A DNA stretch of 64,000 bases. Origin: JAJDZL01 sp965221175 (GTDB taxonomy: Bacteria > Pseudomonadota > Gammaproteobacteria > Arenicellales > JAJDZL01). Made by a program: the position numbers and the translations under genes. The DNA lies in contig OZ244867.1 in NCBI GenBank assembly GCA_965221175.1, forward strand, positions 2,108,001 to 2,172,000. The letters run 5' to 3'. The notes under the pieces were generated by a model, which ran no database searches, had not been told where the DNA came from, and worked only from the letters and a program-made list of their open reading frames with translations. Of this stretch, positions 45,100 through 54,215 are shown in pieces. Within the stretch, counting starts at the first letter, position 1; each line of letters opens with the position of its first letter.

Positions 45100-46077
45100 T
45101 CAGTTCAGTAAGTCGGTCGTCAGTACATCAGGTGACGTCAATCCCTCGACCTGAACCTTGTCAAATCCAGACCAGATCGCTATGGCATCGCTCAGGGTTT
45201 TGTGCAACTGACCGGGGGCTTCGGCTGTGCCGAACATTTCCATATTTTGATTGATATTAAGATACTCAACGCCGGTCGCGACTGCTTCAAATTCAACCGG
45301 GTCAGCAAGCCATCCGCCGACGCCGTCTGCCATGATCTGGTAACTTTCGGCTGGGTTGGACTTAAGAAATTCGAGTGCTCGTTGCCAGGCTCGAACAAAG
45401 GCTTTCAACTCGTCTCCGCGATTATTGACTGTTTCCTGAGTCGCTGCGACGACATCCACAATCAGTCCTGGTTTTTGGGAACTGTCGACAAGACGATGAC
45501 CGTGTTCGGTTTGCTCTCCCAGCGTAAGGTGCGGTTCCCAGGTTACGGCAGCATCTACACGACCGGCAACAAATGCAGCACCGGCATCGGTCGCTGTCAT
45601 ATTCACCATCTTGATATCATCCTGGGTCAACCCCGCTTCCAACAACAGGGCGTTGACGAAAAACTGCGAGACCGAACCTTCCTCGAACGCAACGCTACGT
45701 CCGTTAAGGTCAGCTACCGTAGCGATGTCCTTGTTGGAGACAATACCATCACCGCCATTGGAGTTATCAACAGCAAGAAAGTACTTGAGTGGGATCGTCG
45801 GTTTCATGTAAATCGGAAACTCATCCGCAGTTGAGGCGACCAAGTCAACCTGACCGGCCATCAGTGCCCCCATTTTGAGAGGCGTATTTTCCATGATTCG
45901 AAGTTCAATATCGACTCCTTCTTCTTCAAAGAATCCCTTTTCGCGGGCAATATAGAACGGCCCATAACCGACCCACGTCGAATGAGCAAGCGTTAGTGTA
46001 TCGGCGCGAGTCTCAACCGAAAAACTGATCAATGTGGCGACCAGCGCGAAAATTACGCTATGTTTTGGAAATTTCAT
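45100..46077 (-). CDS. ABC transporter substrate-binding protein, TauA/SsuA type
   Basis: A 325-residue periplasmic protein with a signal peptide (KFPKHSVIFALVATLISFSV, cleavage after ETRA). The mature part, TLTLAHSTWVGYGPFYIARE, is the typical NMT1/SsuA-like fold opening; KGFFEEEGVDIELR and VAFEEGSVSQFF follow. First gene of the four-gene minus-strand unit. No cysteine lipobox, so it is a soluble binding protein. Confidence 0.87.
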   Translation of the reverse strand: MKFPKHSVIFALVATLISFSVETRADTLTLAHSTWVGYGPFYIAREKGFFEEEGVDIELRIMENTPLKMGALMAGQVDLVASTADEFPIYMKPTIPLKYFLAVDNSNGGDGIVSNKDIATVADLNGRSVAFEEGSVSQFFVNALLLEAGLTQDDIKMVNMTATDAGAAFVAGRVDAAVTWEPHLTLGEQTEHGHRLVDSSQKPGLIVDVVAATQETVNNRGDELKAFVRAWQRALEFLKSNPAESYQIMADGVGGWLADPVEFEAVATGVEYLNINQNMEMFGTAEAPGQLHKTLSDAIAIWSGFDKVQVEGLTSPDVLTTDLLN

Positions 46078-46400
46078 GACTAAACCTCAGTGTAGAAAGA
46101 CAAAATATGTTCGCATCAACATTTTGAGCGAGTAAAGCTACTGCATTGGCGTCAGTATCGGATCGTTTTTGGCGATCGATATTCCAATTTGGCAGGTGAG
46201 TAGAACAGCGACATCTTCTATCTGATATCACTGCTGTCCCAACGTTAACTTGAAATGTCGTTTTAATGTATTGTTTTAACAAATATAATTGCCGTTTATG
46301 AGGTGTCAGAGGCTTGAATGTTCCAAGCAGTCCCGTAGACACCCCTACCGGTTGTAAAACTTAACATTATAGACAACTATATATCATATACAATAGCAAG
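46078..46400. other. Upstream region of the TauA-like gene
   Basis: About 320 bp of AT-rich intergenic DNA leading to the IS1380 element. It should hold the promoter of the transporter operon, but no clear hexamer pair stood out. A TATCATATACAATA stretch near 46384-46397 resembles half of a GntR-type site. An in-frame run on the minus strand (46058-46342) has no recognisable features. Confidence 0.4.
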
Positions 46401-46443
46401 CTGGTTTCCCTGATCGGAAGATAGAAATCTGAAAACAATAAAA

Positions 46444-46528
46444 AAGCCTTGTACAATAAAGCTTTCACTCAACCACAGGTTTCACCCGATGGGTGAAACC
46501 AATCATCGAACTCAAAGGTACAAGGCTT
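46444..46528 (+). promoter_or_regulatory. Nested hairpins at the left end of the IS1380 element
   Basis: AAGCCTTGTAC at 46444-46454 pairs with GTACAAGGCTT at 46518-46528 (11 bp). Inside lies a second stem, GGTTTCACCC at 46478-46487 with GGGTGAAACC at 46491-46500, loop GAT. The outer stem ends one base before ATG 46529 of the transposase. In mRNA this would hide the ribosome site, a common way to block transposase translation from read-through transcripts. Confidence 0.65.
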
Positions 46529-47860
46529 ATGCAAAGTGTAAACTATGAATTCAAAAAAACCAACAATATTTTGACCTCCCGCGCCGGTTTGGTGACCGTT
46601 CCGGAGCTGATTAACCGCCTGCAGCTTTCCGAAGTCGCTGAGCGGCACCTGCCAGCCGCTGGCAGCAACCGCGGCTACCGCCCCTCGGGTATTTTCGACC
46701 TCATGATGCTGTTGTTTCATAACGGCGGCAAGTGCCTCGATGATATCTCGGAGTTGGTAAAAGAAAACCCCCTGTTGAAACTTTTCGGCTGCAACAAGTT
46801 GCCGAGTGCCAGAACACTTGGAAATTTTCTTCGTCGCACTGGCAGTGACAGCAAAGCGATGGCAGGGTTGACTGAAATCAACAGACACTTGCTGGCTGTC
46901 GGACTTGGCGGACGAAAGCAGGTGACGTTGGACATCGATGCGACAGTGATCGAGTCGAACAAGCGCGAGGCGAAGTGGACTTACAAAAAACACAAGGGCT
47001 ACACACCGATGGTGGGTCACATTACAGAGACTGATCAGGTTGTTGAAGTGGAATTCCGCGACGGTAACGAACCGCCGAACAAGCAGAATCTGGAATTCAT
47101 CAAGCGTTGTGAGATGGCTTTGCCGGAAGGAGTTGCGATAACGAAGGTACGCATCGATGCGGCTGGCTACCAAAGCGAAGTGATCAATTACCTGATGCAG
47201 AACGACAAGAGATTTGCGATACGAGCGAAGATGGATGCGACGCTCAAAGAATCGATCAGCAGCATTAAGGAAAGGGACTGGCAGCCATTGATTATGGCTG
47301 ATGGAACCGAATCGCGAACCGAACAGGTTGCGCGCACTGTGCATACGATGTGCGAGACTGAAAAGGCATTTACACTGGTGGTGCAGAAAAAACCCATTGA
47401 GGAAGGAGAAAATGTGAATCTTGAAACCTTCATCGATGGGGAAGACAACAGTGTGTCTCACGGCATTTACATCTATCGTGCGATAGCCACCAACATGGAA
47501 AGCAAGTCAGACAGCGACATTGTGCAGTGGTACAACCTGCGAGGCGAGACTTCGGAAAACAGGATCAAAGAACTTCGAAGTGATTTTTCAGGTGCGAATC
47601 TGCCGTGTGGTGATTTTCATGCCAATGCGGCGTGGTTCAAGCTCAGTTCGCTGGCATACAATCTGTTTGCCTTGATGCGTATGGTGTTGCCGATGAAGTG
47701 GGCGACGGCCCGAGCGCCTACCATACGGATGAAGTTGTATGCGGTTGCCGGGCAAATTGTGCGCCATGCCAGGCAATGGACACTGAATCTCGGCGGCGGT
47801 TACTTGGAGATAATCGAAGAAGCGATGCTGGCGATTCGAAGTTACCCGCTTCGCATCTGA
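46529..47860 (+). CDS. IS1380-family transposase
   Basis: A 443-residue DDE transposase from ATG 46529 (MQSVNYEFKKTNN). A GTG at 46493 in the same frame would add 12 residues, but it lies within the hairpin, so the ATG is preferred. Family motifs are clear: TLDIDATVIESNKREAKWTY (first Asp), ITKVRIDAAGYQSEVINYL (second Asp), WYNLRGETSENRIKELRSDF (Glu), and DFHANAAWFKLSSLAYNLFA. The frame is complete and probably functional. Confidence 0.9.
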   Translation: MQSVNYEFKKTNNILTSRAGLVTVPELINRLQLSEVAERHLPAAGSNRGYRPSGIFDLMMLLFHNGGKCLDDISELVKENPLLKLFGCNKLPSARTLGNFLRRTGSDSKAMAGLTEINRHLLAVGLGGRKQVTLDIDATVIESNKREAKWTYKKHKGYTPMVGHITETDQVVEVEFRDGNEPPNKQNLEFIKRCEMALPEGVAITKVRIDAAGYQSEVINYLMQNDKRFAIRAKMDATLKESISSIKERDWQPLIMADGTESRTEQVARTVHTMCETEKAFTLVVQKKPIEEGENVNLETFIDGEDNSVSHGIYIYRAIATNMESKSDSDIVQWYNLRGETSENRIKELRSDFSGANLPCGDFHANAAWFKLSSLAYNLFALMRMVLPMKWATARAPTIRMKLYAVAGQIVRHARQWTLNLGGGYLEIIEEAMLAIRSYPLRI

Positions 47861-48224
47861 ATTGCCGCCTCCGGCGGCGGTAAGACACTGCAAATCGATT
47901 CGATTGCCAACACTGGCAAGGGTTGTGCACCTTTGCACAACGGTGATAATGCTGCCGATATGCCGGTCAAGCCGTAAAATTGAGCAAATGGCGCTTGTCG
48001 AACCGAAACCAGCGACAATCGGTCGGCAAAATGCAGATCAATCGCTAAAATGTGTCATTCGACCATAAAATTCAGTTTCTAATTTCGGATTTGAGGGTTT
48101 TCTCTTGCGTATTCCAAATAAAATGGACACTGATTCCATTCAAAATGAACGCCTTATGTTGAGTTCAACACTATATAGCCTGCCGAACTATGTAGCGTAA
48201 TCGGACATTGGTCATGATATCTAT
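47861..48224. other. Degenerate spacer between two IS1380-type sequences
   Basis: The first 150 bp belong to the right end of the IS1380 element. The rest holds no gene; several TAAAAT-containing short words recur (47976, 48050, 48067) without clear periodic order. A CCGCCTCCGGCGGCGG hairpin-forming stretch at 47866-47881 directly follows the transposase stop and may be its terminator, without a T-run. Confidence 0.45.
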
Positions 48225-48494
48225 TTGAATAGACGCCAGATTTCATCAGTCAACATCCGAAGTTTTGCATACCTGCTACTGGACGGTATGCGGCGGATGG
48301 CACTGAAAGGCATCGCGCACGAGAAAGCCCATTGTTCGACCCTCCGCTTGAGATTTTTGAAAATTGCCGCACGCGTACGGATGATCACCCGTCGGGTGTG
48401 GTTGTCGCTGGCTGAGACGTGCCCGTGGCAACGAGATTTTGAAATCGTAGCTCGTAATCTGAGTGGGCTGCCCTGTCGTGCGCCACCGGCTTGA
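48213..48494 (+). pseudogene. IS1380-type transposase remnant, different subgroup
   Basis: About 90 codons read as the C-terminal end of a transposase: NIRSFAYLLLDGMRRMALKG, then STLRLRFLKIAARVRMITRR and VWLSLAETCPW. This fits the subgroup whose members end ...RANQLRLWFSSFAYVLMDALRRLGL...TIRLKLLKIGA. It differs from the intact element next door, so it comes from another insertion. The N-terminal four fifths are missing. Confidence 0.6.
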
Positions 48495-48752
48495 GCTAGA
48501 TCGTTATTCGAGTTGCGACGCAAATCCATCACTAAACTCGGTCGGCACAAGGTTGAGGGATTGCGCCTGCCTGAAATCCGTGCATATCGGCTGGCGGCAT
48601 GGCATGAACAGCCAAATTTCCGCCCGATCCCGTCGCGCGCCATTCTGATTGAGGATGCCTTTGAAAATCAGTCGCGAGACACGAGCATTAGTGCAAATTT
48701 TACGAATCAACTAGGTAGGTGAGATTTTCGGGCTAACCCCTAAAATTGCGCG
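48495..48752. other. Intergenic, no convincing gene
   Basis: About 260 bp between the transposase remnant and the prmC stop. A 69-codon frame exists (48513-48722) but shows no motif; it is probably chance coding within decayed IS flank. Confidence 0.4.
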
Positions 48753-49607
48753 TCACTTTTTGAAGCATCCTTCTGTCACTCTCTGTAGACCTGCTAAATC
48801 CTCGAAGGTTCGCGCTTCTGTGAAGCCATGAAGATACATTTCACGTCTGACTGCATCTCCTTGATCCCAGCCGTGTTCAATGACTAGCCACCCACAAGTT
48901 TTCAAGTAGTTCGCGGCTGATGAAATGATCCGACGTATTTCAGCCAACCCATCCTTTCCGCCGGAAAGTGCCATTTGTGGCTCGAATTTCATGAACCGGT
49001 CCTGCAGACAGGGGTCGTTTTCCGCAATATAAGGTGGGTTCGCTGCGAGTATGTCAAACTCTCTGCATGGCAAGGCATCAGTCCAGTCACCATGAAAGAA
49101 CTGAACACCATGGAATCCAAGACATTGATAATTTTCTTCAGCAACTCGAAGTGCTTCTGCGGACAGGTCTGTCGACATGATTCTTGCGCTACTTAGTTCG
49201 GAAGCAACAGCCAGTGCAATCGCCCCTGAACCGGTACCGAGATCAGCAATCAAGGGAGACTTCAGACCACTACAATGTACCAAAACCCTCTCTACGACCA
49301 ATTCTGTTTCAGGGCGAGGAACCAGAGTTGCAGGTGTTACGCGAAGTTTAAGCGACCAGAATTCCTTCGTTTGCGTAATGTAGGCGACAGGTTCGCCGTC
49401 GATTCGTCTAGCTAGCAGGCTTTCGAACCACTCCCGCTGCGAAGTGTCCAACTGAATATCCTGCATCAAATCAAGCATGCTGCGATCGACCGACAACACG
49501 GTCGAAACAATGATATCCGCGTCTAGCTGTGCAGTGTGGGTAGTTGTATGAAGCAGATTACGCGCAGTCAGGCGTGCTTCTCCAACGGTAACCACCTGTA
49601 CTGTCAT
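48753..49607 (-). CDS. prmC: Peptide chain release factor N5-glutamine methyltransferase
   Basis: A 284-residue SAM-dependent enzyme that methylates the GGQ glutamine of release factors. The N-terminal helical domain is followed by the Rossmann fold with IADLGTGSGAIALAVASEL (motif I) and DILAANPPYIAEND, the NPPY active site. Its start overlaps the prfA stop by 4 bp, so enzyme and substrate are made together. Confidence 0.93.
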   Translation of the reverse strand: MTVQVVTVGEARLTARNLLHTTTHTAQLDADIIVSTVLSVDRSMLDLMQDIQLDTSQREWFESLLARRIDGEPVAYITQTKEFWSLKLRVTPATLVPRPETELVVERVLVHCSGLKSPLIADLGTGSGAIALAVASELSSARIMSTDLSAEALRVAEENYQCLGFHGVQFFHGDWTDALPCREFDILAANPPYIAENDPCLQDRFMKFEPQMALSGGKDGLAEIRRIISSAANYLKTCGWLVIEHGWDQGDAVRREMYLHGFTEARTFEDLAGLQRVTEGCFKK

Positions 49608-50695
49608 TGACCGATGTTGTCCATATCCGCCATTAACCCGGCCTGATACTCCGTCGTTAGTGGGTCGATAATCTGATTGATGCCCCCGGCAATAAATTCG
49701 TCGAGTTTGTAGAGTGTCAAATTTATTCTATGGTCGGTAACTCGGCTCTGCGGAAAGTTGTAGGTTCGAATGCGTTCGGAGCGATCTCCGCTTCCTACCA
49801 TGAGTCTGCGCGCCTCGGTTCGTTGATCGTGCTGCTTCTGCAGCTCCGCCTGAAGAAGTCGTGCACGAAGAACTGCCATTGCTCTCGCCCGATTCTGGTG
49901 CTGCGACCGTTCTTCCTGACATTCGACTACAATTCCAGAGGGCAGATGTGTGATTCGAACCGCTGAATCGGTTCGATTGACATGCTGCCCGCCGGCCCCG
50001 GACGCTCGATAAGTGTCCACTCTCAAATCCTGTGGATTAACTTCTACGTCGTCGATTTTGTCGGCTTCTGGGAGGATTGCGACTGTGCAGGCCGAAGTGT
50101 GAATGCGTCCCTGGGTTTCCGTTTTCGGCACCCGTTGCACCCTATGGGTGCCAGACTCAAATTTCAGCCTTGAATACGCACCCTTGCCTATCACTCGAAG
50201 TATGACTTCTTTGTAGCCACCGTATTCTCCTTCATGCTGACTGACGGTTTCACTTTTCCATCCCTGGTTTTGGACATACAGCTTGTACATGCGGTACAGG
50301 TCACCTGCGAATATGGCAGCTTCATCGCCACCTGTTCCTGCGCGAATTTCGAGAAAGATGTTTCTGCTGTCATTTGGATCTTTCGGCAACAGTAGACTGT
50401 GCAATTCATCCAATGAATTCTGCATTGATTGTTCAAGTTCAGAGATTTCTGTTTCAGCCATGCTGCGCATTTGAGGATCGTCATCTTCAAGTAGTAGCCG
50501 CGTTTCTTCGATTTGCGCCTCGAAACTGGTGTAAGCGTTGTACTGTTGGACCACTTCTGAAATCTCCGAATGCTCTATTGACAACTCGCGCAAGCGATCA
50601 GAATTCTGCACTACTTCAGAATTGGAGAGCTGTTCATTGAGTGTTCGCCGCCTTTCAGCTAGAACATCGAGTTTGTGTCTAAGGGAGTCTTTCAC
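49604..50695 (-). CDS. prfA: Peptide chain release factor 1
   Basis: A 363-residue RF1 that reads UAA and UAG. The stop-recognition P-x-T motif appears as PKT at about residues 190-192 in RVPKTETQGRIHTS. The peptidyl-hydrolysis GGQ is at 235-237 in YRASGAGGQHVNRTDSAVR. An N-terminal coiled domain and acidic LEIRAGTGGDEAAIFAGDL are also typical. prmC follows with overlap. In related genomes hemA precedes prfA, but it is missing here. Confidence 0.95.
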   Translation of the reverse strand: MKDSLRHKLDVLAERRRTLNEQLSNSEVVQNSDRLRELSIEHSEISEVVQQYNAYTSFEAQIEETRLLLEDDDPQMRSMAETEISELEQSMQNSLDELHSLLLPKDPNDSRNIFLEIRAGTGGDEAAIFAGDLYRMYKLYVQNQGWKSETVSQHEGEYGGYKEVILRVIGKGAYSRLKFESGTHRVQRVPKTETQGRIHTSACTVAILPEADKIDDVEVNPQDLRVDTYRASGAGGQHVNRTDSAVRITHLPSGIVVECQEERSQHQNRARAMAVLRARLLQAELQKQHDQRTEARRLMVGSGDRSERIRTYNFPQSRVTDHRINLTLYKLDEFIAGGINQIIDPLTTEYQAGLMADMDNIGQ

Positions 50696-51011
50696 TATGG
50701 CCGGAAGTTAAAAATAGAGAAAAATACGGGAATGGTCTCGACTGGAAAGCAGTTCCCAGTATCGGCTACGAATCTGTACCTTCTTAAATCCAAACATTAT
50801 AATAGAGTGCTGATTTAAGGTAATCAGCAAGATTTTTCTCGGATGCAGCAGGTCTGTAAATACTATCCACGAAAAGTGAACTTTTTAGGACGAATCAAAT
50901 CTAAACAAGTTACAAAGATCAAAATTTTTGCTATTCCCCCCGTGTTCCAGACTATGTCAGTAAGCAGGTTTTCAATGGACGGTGTGACGTCCGATATCAA
51001 GCGAGCAGAAA
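50696..51011. other. Divergent promoter region between prfA and the TPR gene; hemA absent
   Basis: About 316 bp with no reading frame of interest. In Pseudomonas-like gene order glutamyl-tRNA reductase (hemA) would occupy this slot, transcribed toward prfA. AT-rich words such as TATAATAG near 50797-50805 may be promoter parts. No remnant of hemA was recognised. Confidence 0.55.
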
Positions 51012-52727
51012 TTGACAGTTAATACCACAGCAGCCTGGTTTGTATTGGGCTTGGCAACGCTAGCCTTGAGTGCATGTGCAACACCGATGCAATCTGTCGA
51101 TCAAGAATCAGATCCTGGCTCACAGACAGCTAATGCACATTCAACCGAACTGCCGAATCAATCGCTATCGTCAAACTTGCTAAGCGAGCTGTTCATCGCC
51201 GAACTCTCTTATTATCGCGGCGACGCTGAAACTTCCATTGAGCTTCTTGAGCAGATCGCATTCGAGACCAGAGATCCAAGGATAGCCGAGACCGTTTCCA
51301 TTCGGGCAATCAGCCATCAGCACTACGATGCTGCAACCAATACCTCCGATCTTTGGGTCGAGTTGAGTCCTGAATCTGCTTCAGCGTGGTACGCAAGTGC
51401 AGTAACGCGCATAGCCACTGAGAAATACGATGAAGCAGTTACAAGTTTCACCAACATGCTGCAATATGCCGAGAATCAGTCCGAAGCGATAAGCCAAATT
51501 GCAAGGGTCGTCTCCAGTAACGTCCAGCCTGCACAGGCTTTCAGTATATTCTCAAAAGTCATCTTGAGCACCCCAGACAGTGTCGATGGAAAGTTACATC
51601 TGATCAACATGGCGTCACAGGCCGGACTGGATAGTGAACTTGACGGTATGTTCGCCGAGGCGTTTGAGCTGGATGCTGGTTCCGACGAAATTGCGGCGGT
51701 AAAGTTTGCACTTTATCTTAGACAACACCGCACGGATGAAGCGAAAACCTTTGCCCAACAATTTTTATCACGCTACCCCAATTCTCCGAAACTCAGGATC
51801 GGATATGCAGATTACCTGTCTCAGTTAGGACTCTACAGGGAAGCGGTTAATCAACTTGAGCAAGTCTCTCATAGTGAGTCTCTATACAAACTAGGCGTTC
51901 TCCACGTACAGGCCAACTACCCTGAACTTGCAACGGAGAAATTCGAAGCCTACCACGAACAAGTACCGAATGATCAATCGGTTTTCCTCGATCTCGCAGA
52001 AATTGCGCTCTCGCAGAAACGCCATGAAGAAGCCAGAGAGTGGATAACTAAAATAACAGCCAGACAGCTCGCTTTCGATAAATTACTTCTACTCGCCAGA
52101 TTCACCGCAAGAACCGCTAGTGTTGAAGATGCAATCTCAATGCTGCAAGAATATGAAACGGAATCCGATCAAGAGAAAATCAGCATTTATCTCACCATAG
52201 ACAACATGTACCGTTATTCCGAACAACTGGAAAAAGCGAAATTGACACTGGATGATGCTCTGGAGCAATATCCAAAAAATAGGTCTTTGTTGCTGGCCCG
52301 TAGTTATACGGCATCAGAACTGAATATGATCTCATTGGTTGAAAACGACATCCATGCCTTGCTTGCGCAAGATCCAGACCACGTATTGGCGCTGAATGCT
52401 CTTGGATATATATTGGCGGATCAAACGGATCGTTACGACGAAGCGCTTGAATTTATTGAGCAGGCATTGGAAAATCGTCCACACGACCCCTACATTCTTG
52501 ACAGCATGGGTTGGATTCAATACAAACTCGGAAACTTCGCCGATGCGGTCAAGTTTCTGAAACTTGCCATAGAAGGGCGAGACGATCCTGTTATGGCCGC
52601 TCATTTGGGAGAGGTTTACTGGATGCAAGGCAAACCACGGCTGGCCAGAAAGACGTGGGACAATGCACTCAAGAAAACACCCGACAGCAAAATTCTGATT
52701 GAAACTATCAAAAAGTTTACCAACTGA
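51012..52727 (+). CDS. TPR-repeat lipoprotein
   Basis: A 571-residue protein starting at TTG 51012. The signal peptide ends in lipobox LSAC with C22 as the lipidation site. The mature chain is a solenoid of tetratricopeptide-like repeats, best preserved near the C-terminus: ALNALGYILADQTDRYDEAL, YILDSMGWIQYKLGNFADAV, AHLGEVYWMQGKPRLARKTW. The gene overlaps lolB by one base. A large TPR protein at this place, next to lolB and ispE, is common in gammaproteobacteria; the role is probably envelope assembly but is not established. Confidence 0.85.
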   Translation: MTVNTTAAWFVLGLATLALSACATPMQSVDQESDPGSQTANAHSTELPNQSLSSNLLSELFIAELSYYRGDAETSIELLEQIAFETRDPRIAETVSIRAISHQHYDAATNTSDLWVELSPESASAWYASAVTRIATEKYDEAVTSFTNMLQYAENQSEAISQIARVVSSNVQPAQAFSIFSKVILSTPDSVDGKLHLINMASQAGLDSELDGMFAEAFELDAGSDEIAAVKFALYLRQHRTDEAKTFAQQFLSRYPNSPKLRIGYADYLSQLGLYREAVNQLEQVSHSESLYKLGVLHVQANYPELATEKFEAYHEQVPNDQSVFLDLAEIALSQKRHEEAREWITKITARQLAFDKLLLLARFTARTASVEDAISMLQEYETESDQEKISIYLTIDNMYRYSEQLEKAKLTLDDALEQYPKNRSLLLARSYTASELNMISLVENDIHALLAQDPDHVLALNALGYILADQTDRYDEALEFIEQALENRPHDPYILDSMGWIQYKLGNFADAVKFLKLAIEGRDDPVMAAHLGEVYWMQGKPRLARKTWDNALKKTPDSKILIETIKKFTN

Positions 52728-53344
52728 TGCTCCGCCCGATTGTTTTGGCAATATCCATTGTCGTAAGCGGGTGTTCTACCATTGATACCGTCAAGCAGTC
52801 TACCGATTTCTCAGTCTACGAAAATCATGCACGAAGCGTTGCTTCCGTTGATCAGTGGGAAATAAAGGGGCGGATCAGTGTGCGCAGAGGTACAAAAGGT
52901 GAAATCGGCAGACTGTTCTGGAAGCGTGATGGTGACGCGCATAAAATGGAACTATACGGAAGTTTTGGTAGTCGTCGGATTCGTATTCTTCAGGATTCCG
53001 AAGGCGCTGTTCTGAAAGACACGGAGGGCAAGACCGTCGTCGGTGCTTCCATTAAGGAAGTTTTGGAAGAACGTACTGGCTGGATGCTACCAGTTCATGA
53101 ACTCTTCGACTGGGTAGCCGGGAGACCCTATACAGGTTCTCCGTCAGTAAAAACCTGGGATATCAATGGACGTCTAATCATTCTTGATCAAGCAGGCTGG
53201 ACAGTTGCGTTTTCGAAATATCAGGAGTTTGATTCGTTTGCGCTTCCAACGCAATTTCGAATCACCACAAACCACGTGAATGCTGATTTCGATTCACAGG
53301 CAAGCGAAATCAGGATGGCCATAAGTGACTGGGGAGTCCAGTAG
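52727..53344 (+). CDS. lolB: Outer-membrane lipoprotein insertion protein LolB
   Basis: A 205-residue lipoprotein that accepts lipoproteins from LolA and inserts them into the outer membrane. The signal peptide ends VSGC with C16 as lipid site. WEIKGRISVRRGTKGEIGRLFWKR and LFDWVAGRPYTG match the LolB barrel. Its ATG overlaps the TPR gene stop (TGATG). ispE follows 41 bp later. Confidence 0.9.
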   Translation: MLRPIVLAISIVVSGCSTIDTVKQSTDFSVYENHARSVASVDQWEIKGRISVRRGTKGEIGRLFWKRDGDAHKMELYGSFGSRRIRILQDSEGAVLKDTEGKTVVGASIKEVLEERTGWMLPVHELFDWVAGRPYTGSPSVKTWDINGRLIILDQAGWTVAFSKYQEFDSFALPTQFRITTNHVNADFDSQASEIRMAISDWGVQ

Positions 53345-53385
53345 TGGCGGAACTGTAAGACATCATTATCGAGTAGAGACGACCG

Positions 53386-54192
53386 TTGACAACCTGGCTT
53401 GCACCGGCCAAACTCAATCTGTTCTTGCATGTAGTCAATCGCTTTGACGACGGTTATCACGAACTGCAGACTGTCTATCAGTTGATTGACTGGAACGACG
53501 AACTGCGCTTTGATATTACCAGTGATGGACAGATCAAGCGAATTTCATCCATTGAGAAAATACCTGAAACCGAAGATCTAACCGTACGGGCGGCCCTCGC
53601 ACTCAGAAATCAAAATCCTGGTACACAAGGCGTAAACATTCACCTCAAAAAGAACATTCCAATCGGAGGCGGACTCGGTGGTGGAAGCTCGAATGCCGCT
53701 ACAACTCTGATGGCGCTGAACGAACTCTGGAATCTGAACCTATCGATCGAAAAACTTGCCGAAATCGGCATCGCACTGGGCGCAGACATACCCGTATTCC
53801 TGCATGGAAAAAATGCCTGGGCAGAAGGTCGTGGAGAGATACTGTCGGATATCCAGATTCCACGGAGACTTTATGTGGTAGTCGCACCGCTCGTTGAAGT
53901 ATCAACAAAAATTGTGTTTCAGAAATGTCAGTTCGCTTCTTTTCGACCGAAAATAACAATAGAAGATTTTTTCAAAGGAACAACAGGCAATGACTTGGAA
54001 GAAACGGCCTGTGAGTTTTATCCAGAAGTAAAGTCCCTGCTGCAGTTGCTGCGTAGTCTGGGGCCTGCACGGATGACCGGTTCGGGCGGGGCGGTGTTCC
54101 TGCAGATTCAAAGTGTGCAACAAGGCGAAGAAATTCTTGCAAAGTTGCCGCATGCCTGCCGTGGCAGAATCTGTACTGGAGAAGGTGCTTAA
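53386..54192 (+). CDS. ispE: 4-diphosphocytidyl-2-C-methyl-D-erythritol kinase
   Basis: A 268-residue GHMP kinase of the MEP isoprenoid pathway. The ATP loop is IPIGGGLGGGSSNAATTLMA. LAPAKLNLFLHVVNRFDDGY is the family opening, and MTGSGGAVFLQI the C-terminal GHMP motif. The start is TTG 53386. It is about 15 residues shorter than many homologs at the C-terminus. The tRNA-Gln and prs genes that often follow ispE are absent. Confidence 0.92.
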   Translation: MTTWLAPAKLNLFLHVVNRFDDGYHELQTVYQLIDWNDELRFDITSDGQIKRISSIEKIPETEDLTVRAALALRNQNPGTQGVNIHLKKNIPIGGGLGGGSSNAATTLMALNELWNLNLSIEKLAEIGIALGADIPVFLHGKNAWAEGRGEILSDIQIPRRLYVVVAPLVEVSTKIVFQKCQFASFRPKITIEDFFKGTTGNDLEETACEFYPEVKSLLQLLRSLGPARMTGSGGAVFLQIQSVQQGEEILAKLPHACRGRICTGEGA

Positions 54193-54215
54193 ATCACTAG
54201 CAGCACCAAGCAGAT

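Larger units (their letters stand above)
46401..48012 (+). mobile_element. IS1380-family insertion sequence (ends approximate)
   Basis: The transposase at 46529-47860 is intact, so the element should be complete. Ends are not certain. A 9-bp inverted match (GCTGGTTTC at 46400-46408, complement at 48005-48013) is the best pair I see, but no matching target duplication flanks it. The left end includes a strong hairpin pair listed separately. The downstream 80 bp share a block with the older remnant at 2797-3195, supporting an element that extends past 47940. Confidence 0.6.

Noticed and set aside
46469..47461. A 330-codon frame antisense to the IS1380 transposase
   Set aside because: Shadow of the real transposase; composition is rich in His, Phe and Ser without any family signal.
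48221..48722. Minus-strand 140-codon and plus-strand 69-codon frames next to the second IS1380-type remnant
   Set aside because: The first mirrors the transposase relic; the second has no recognisable feature.
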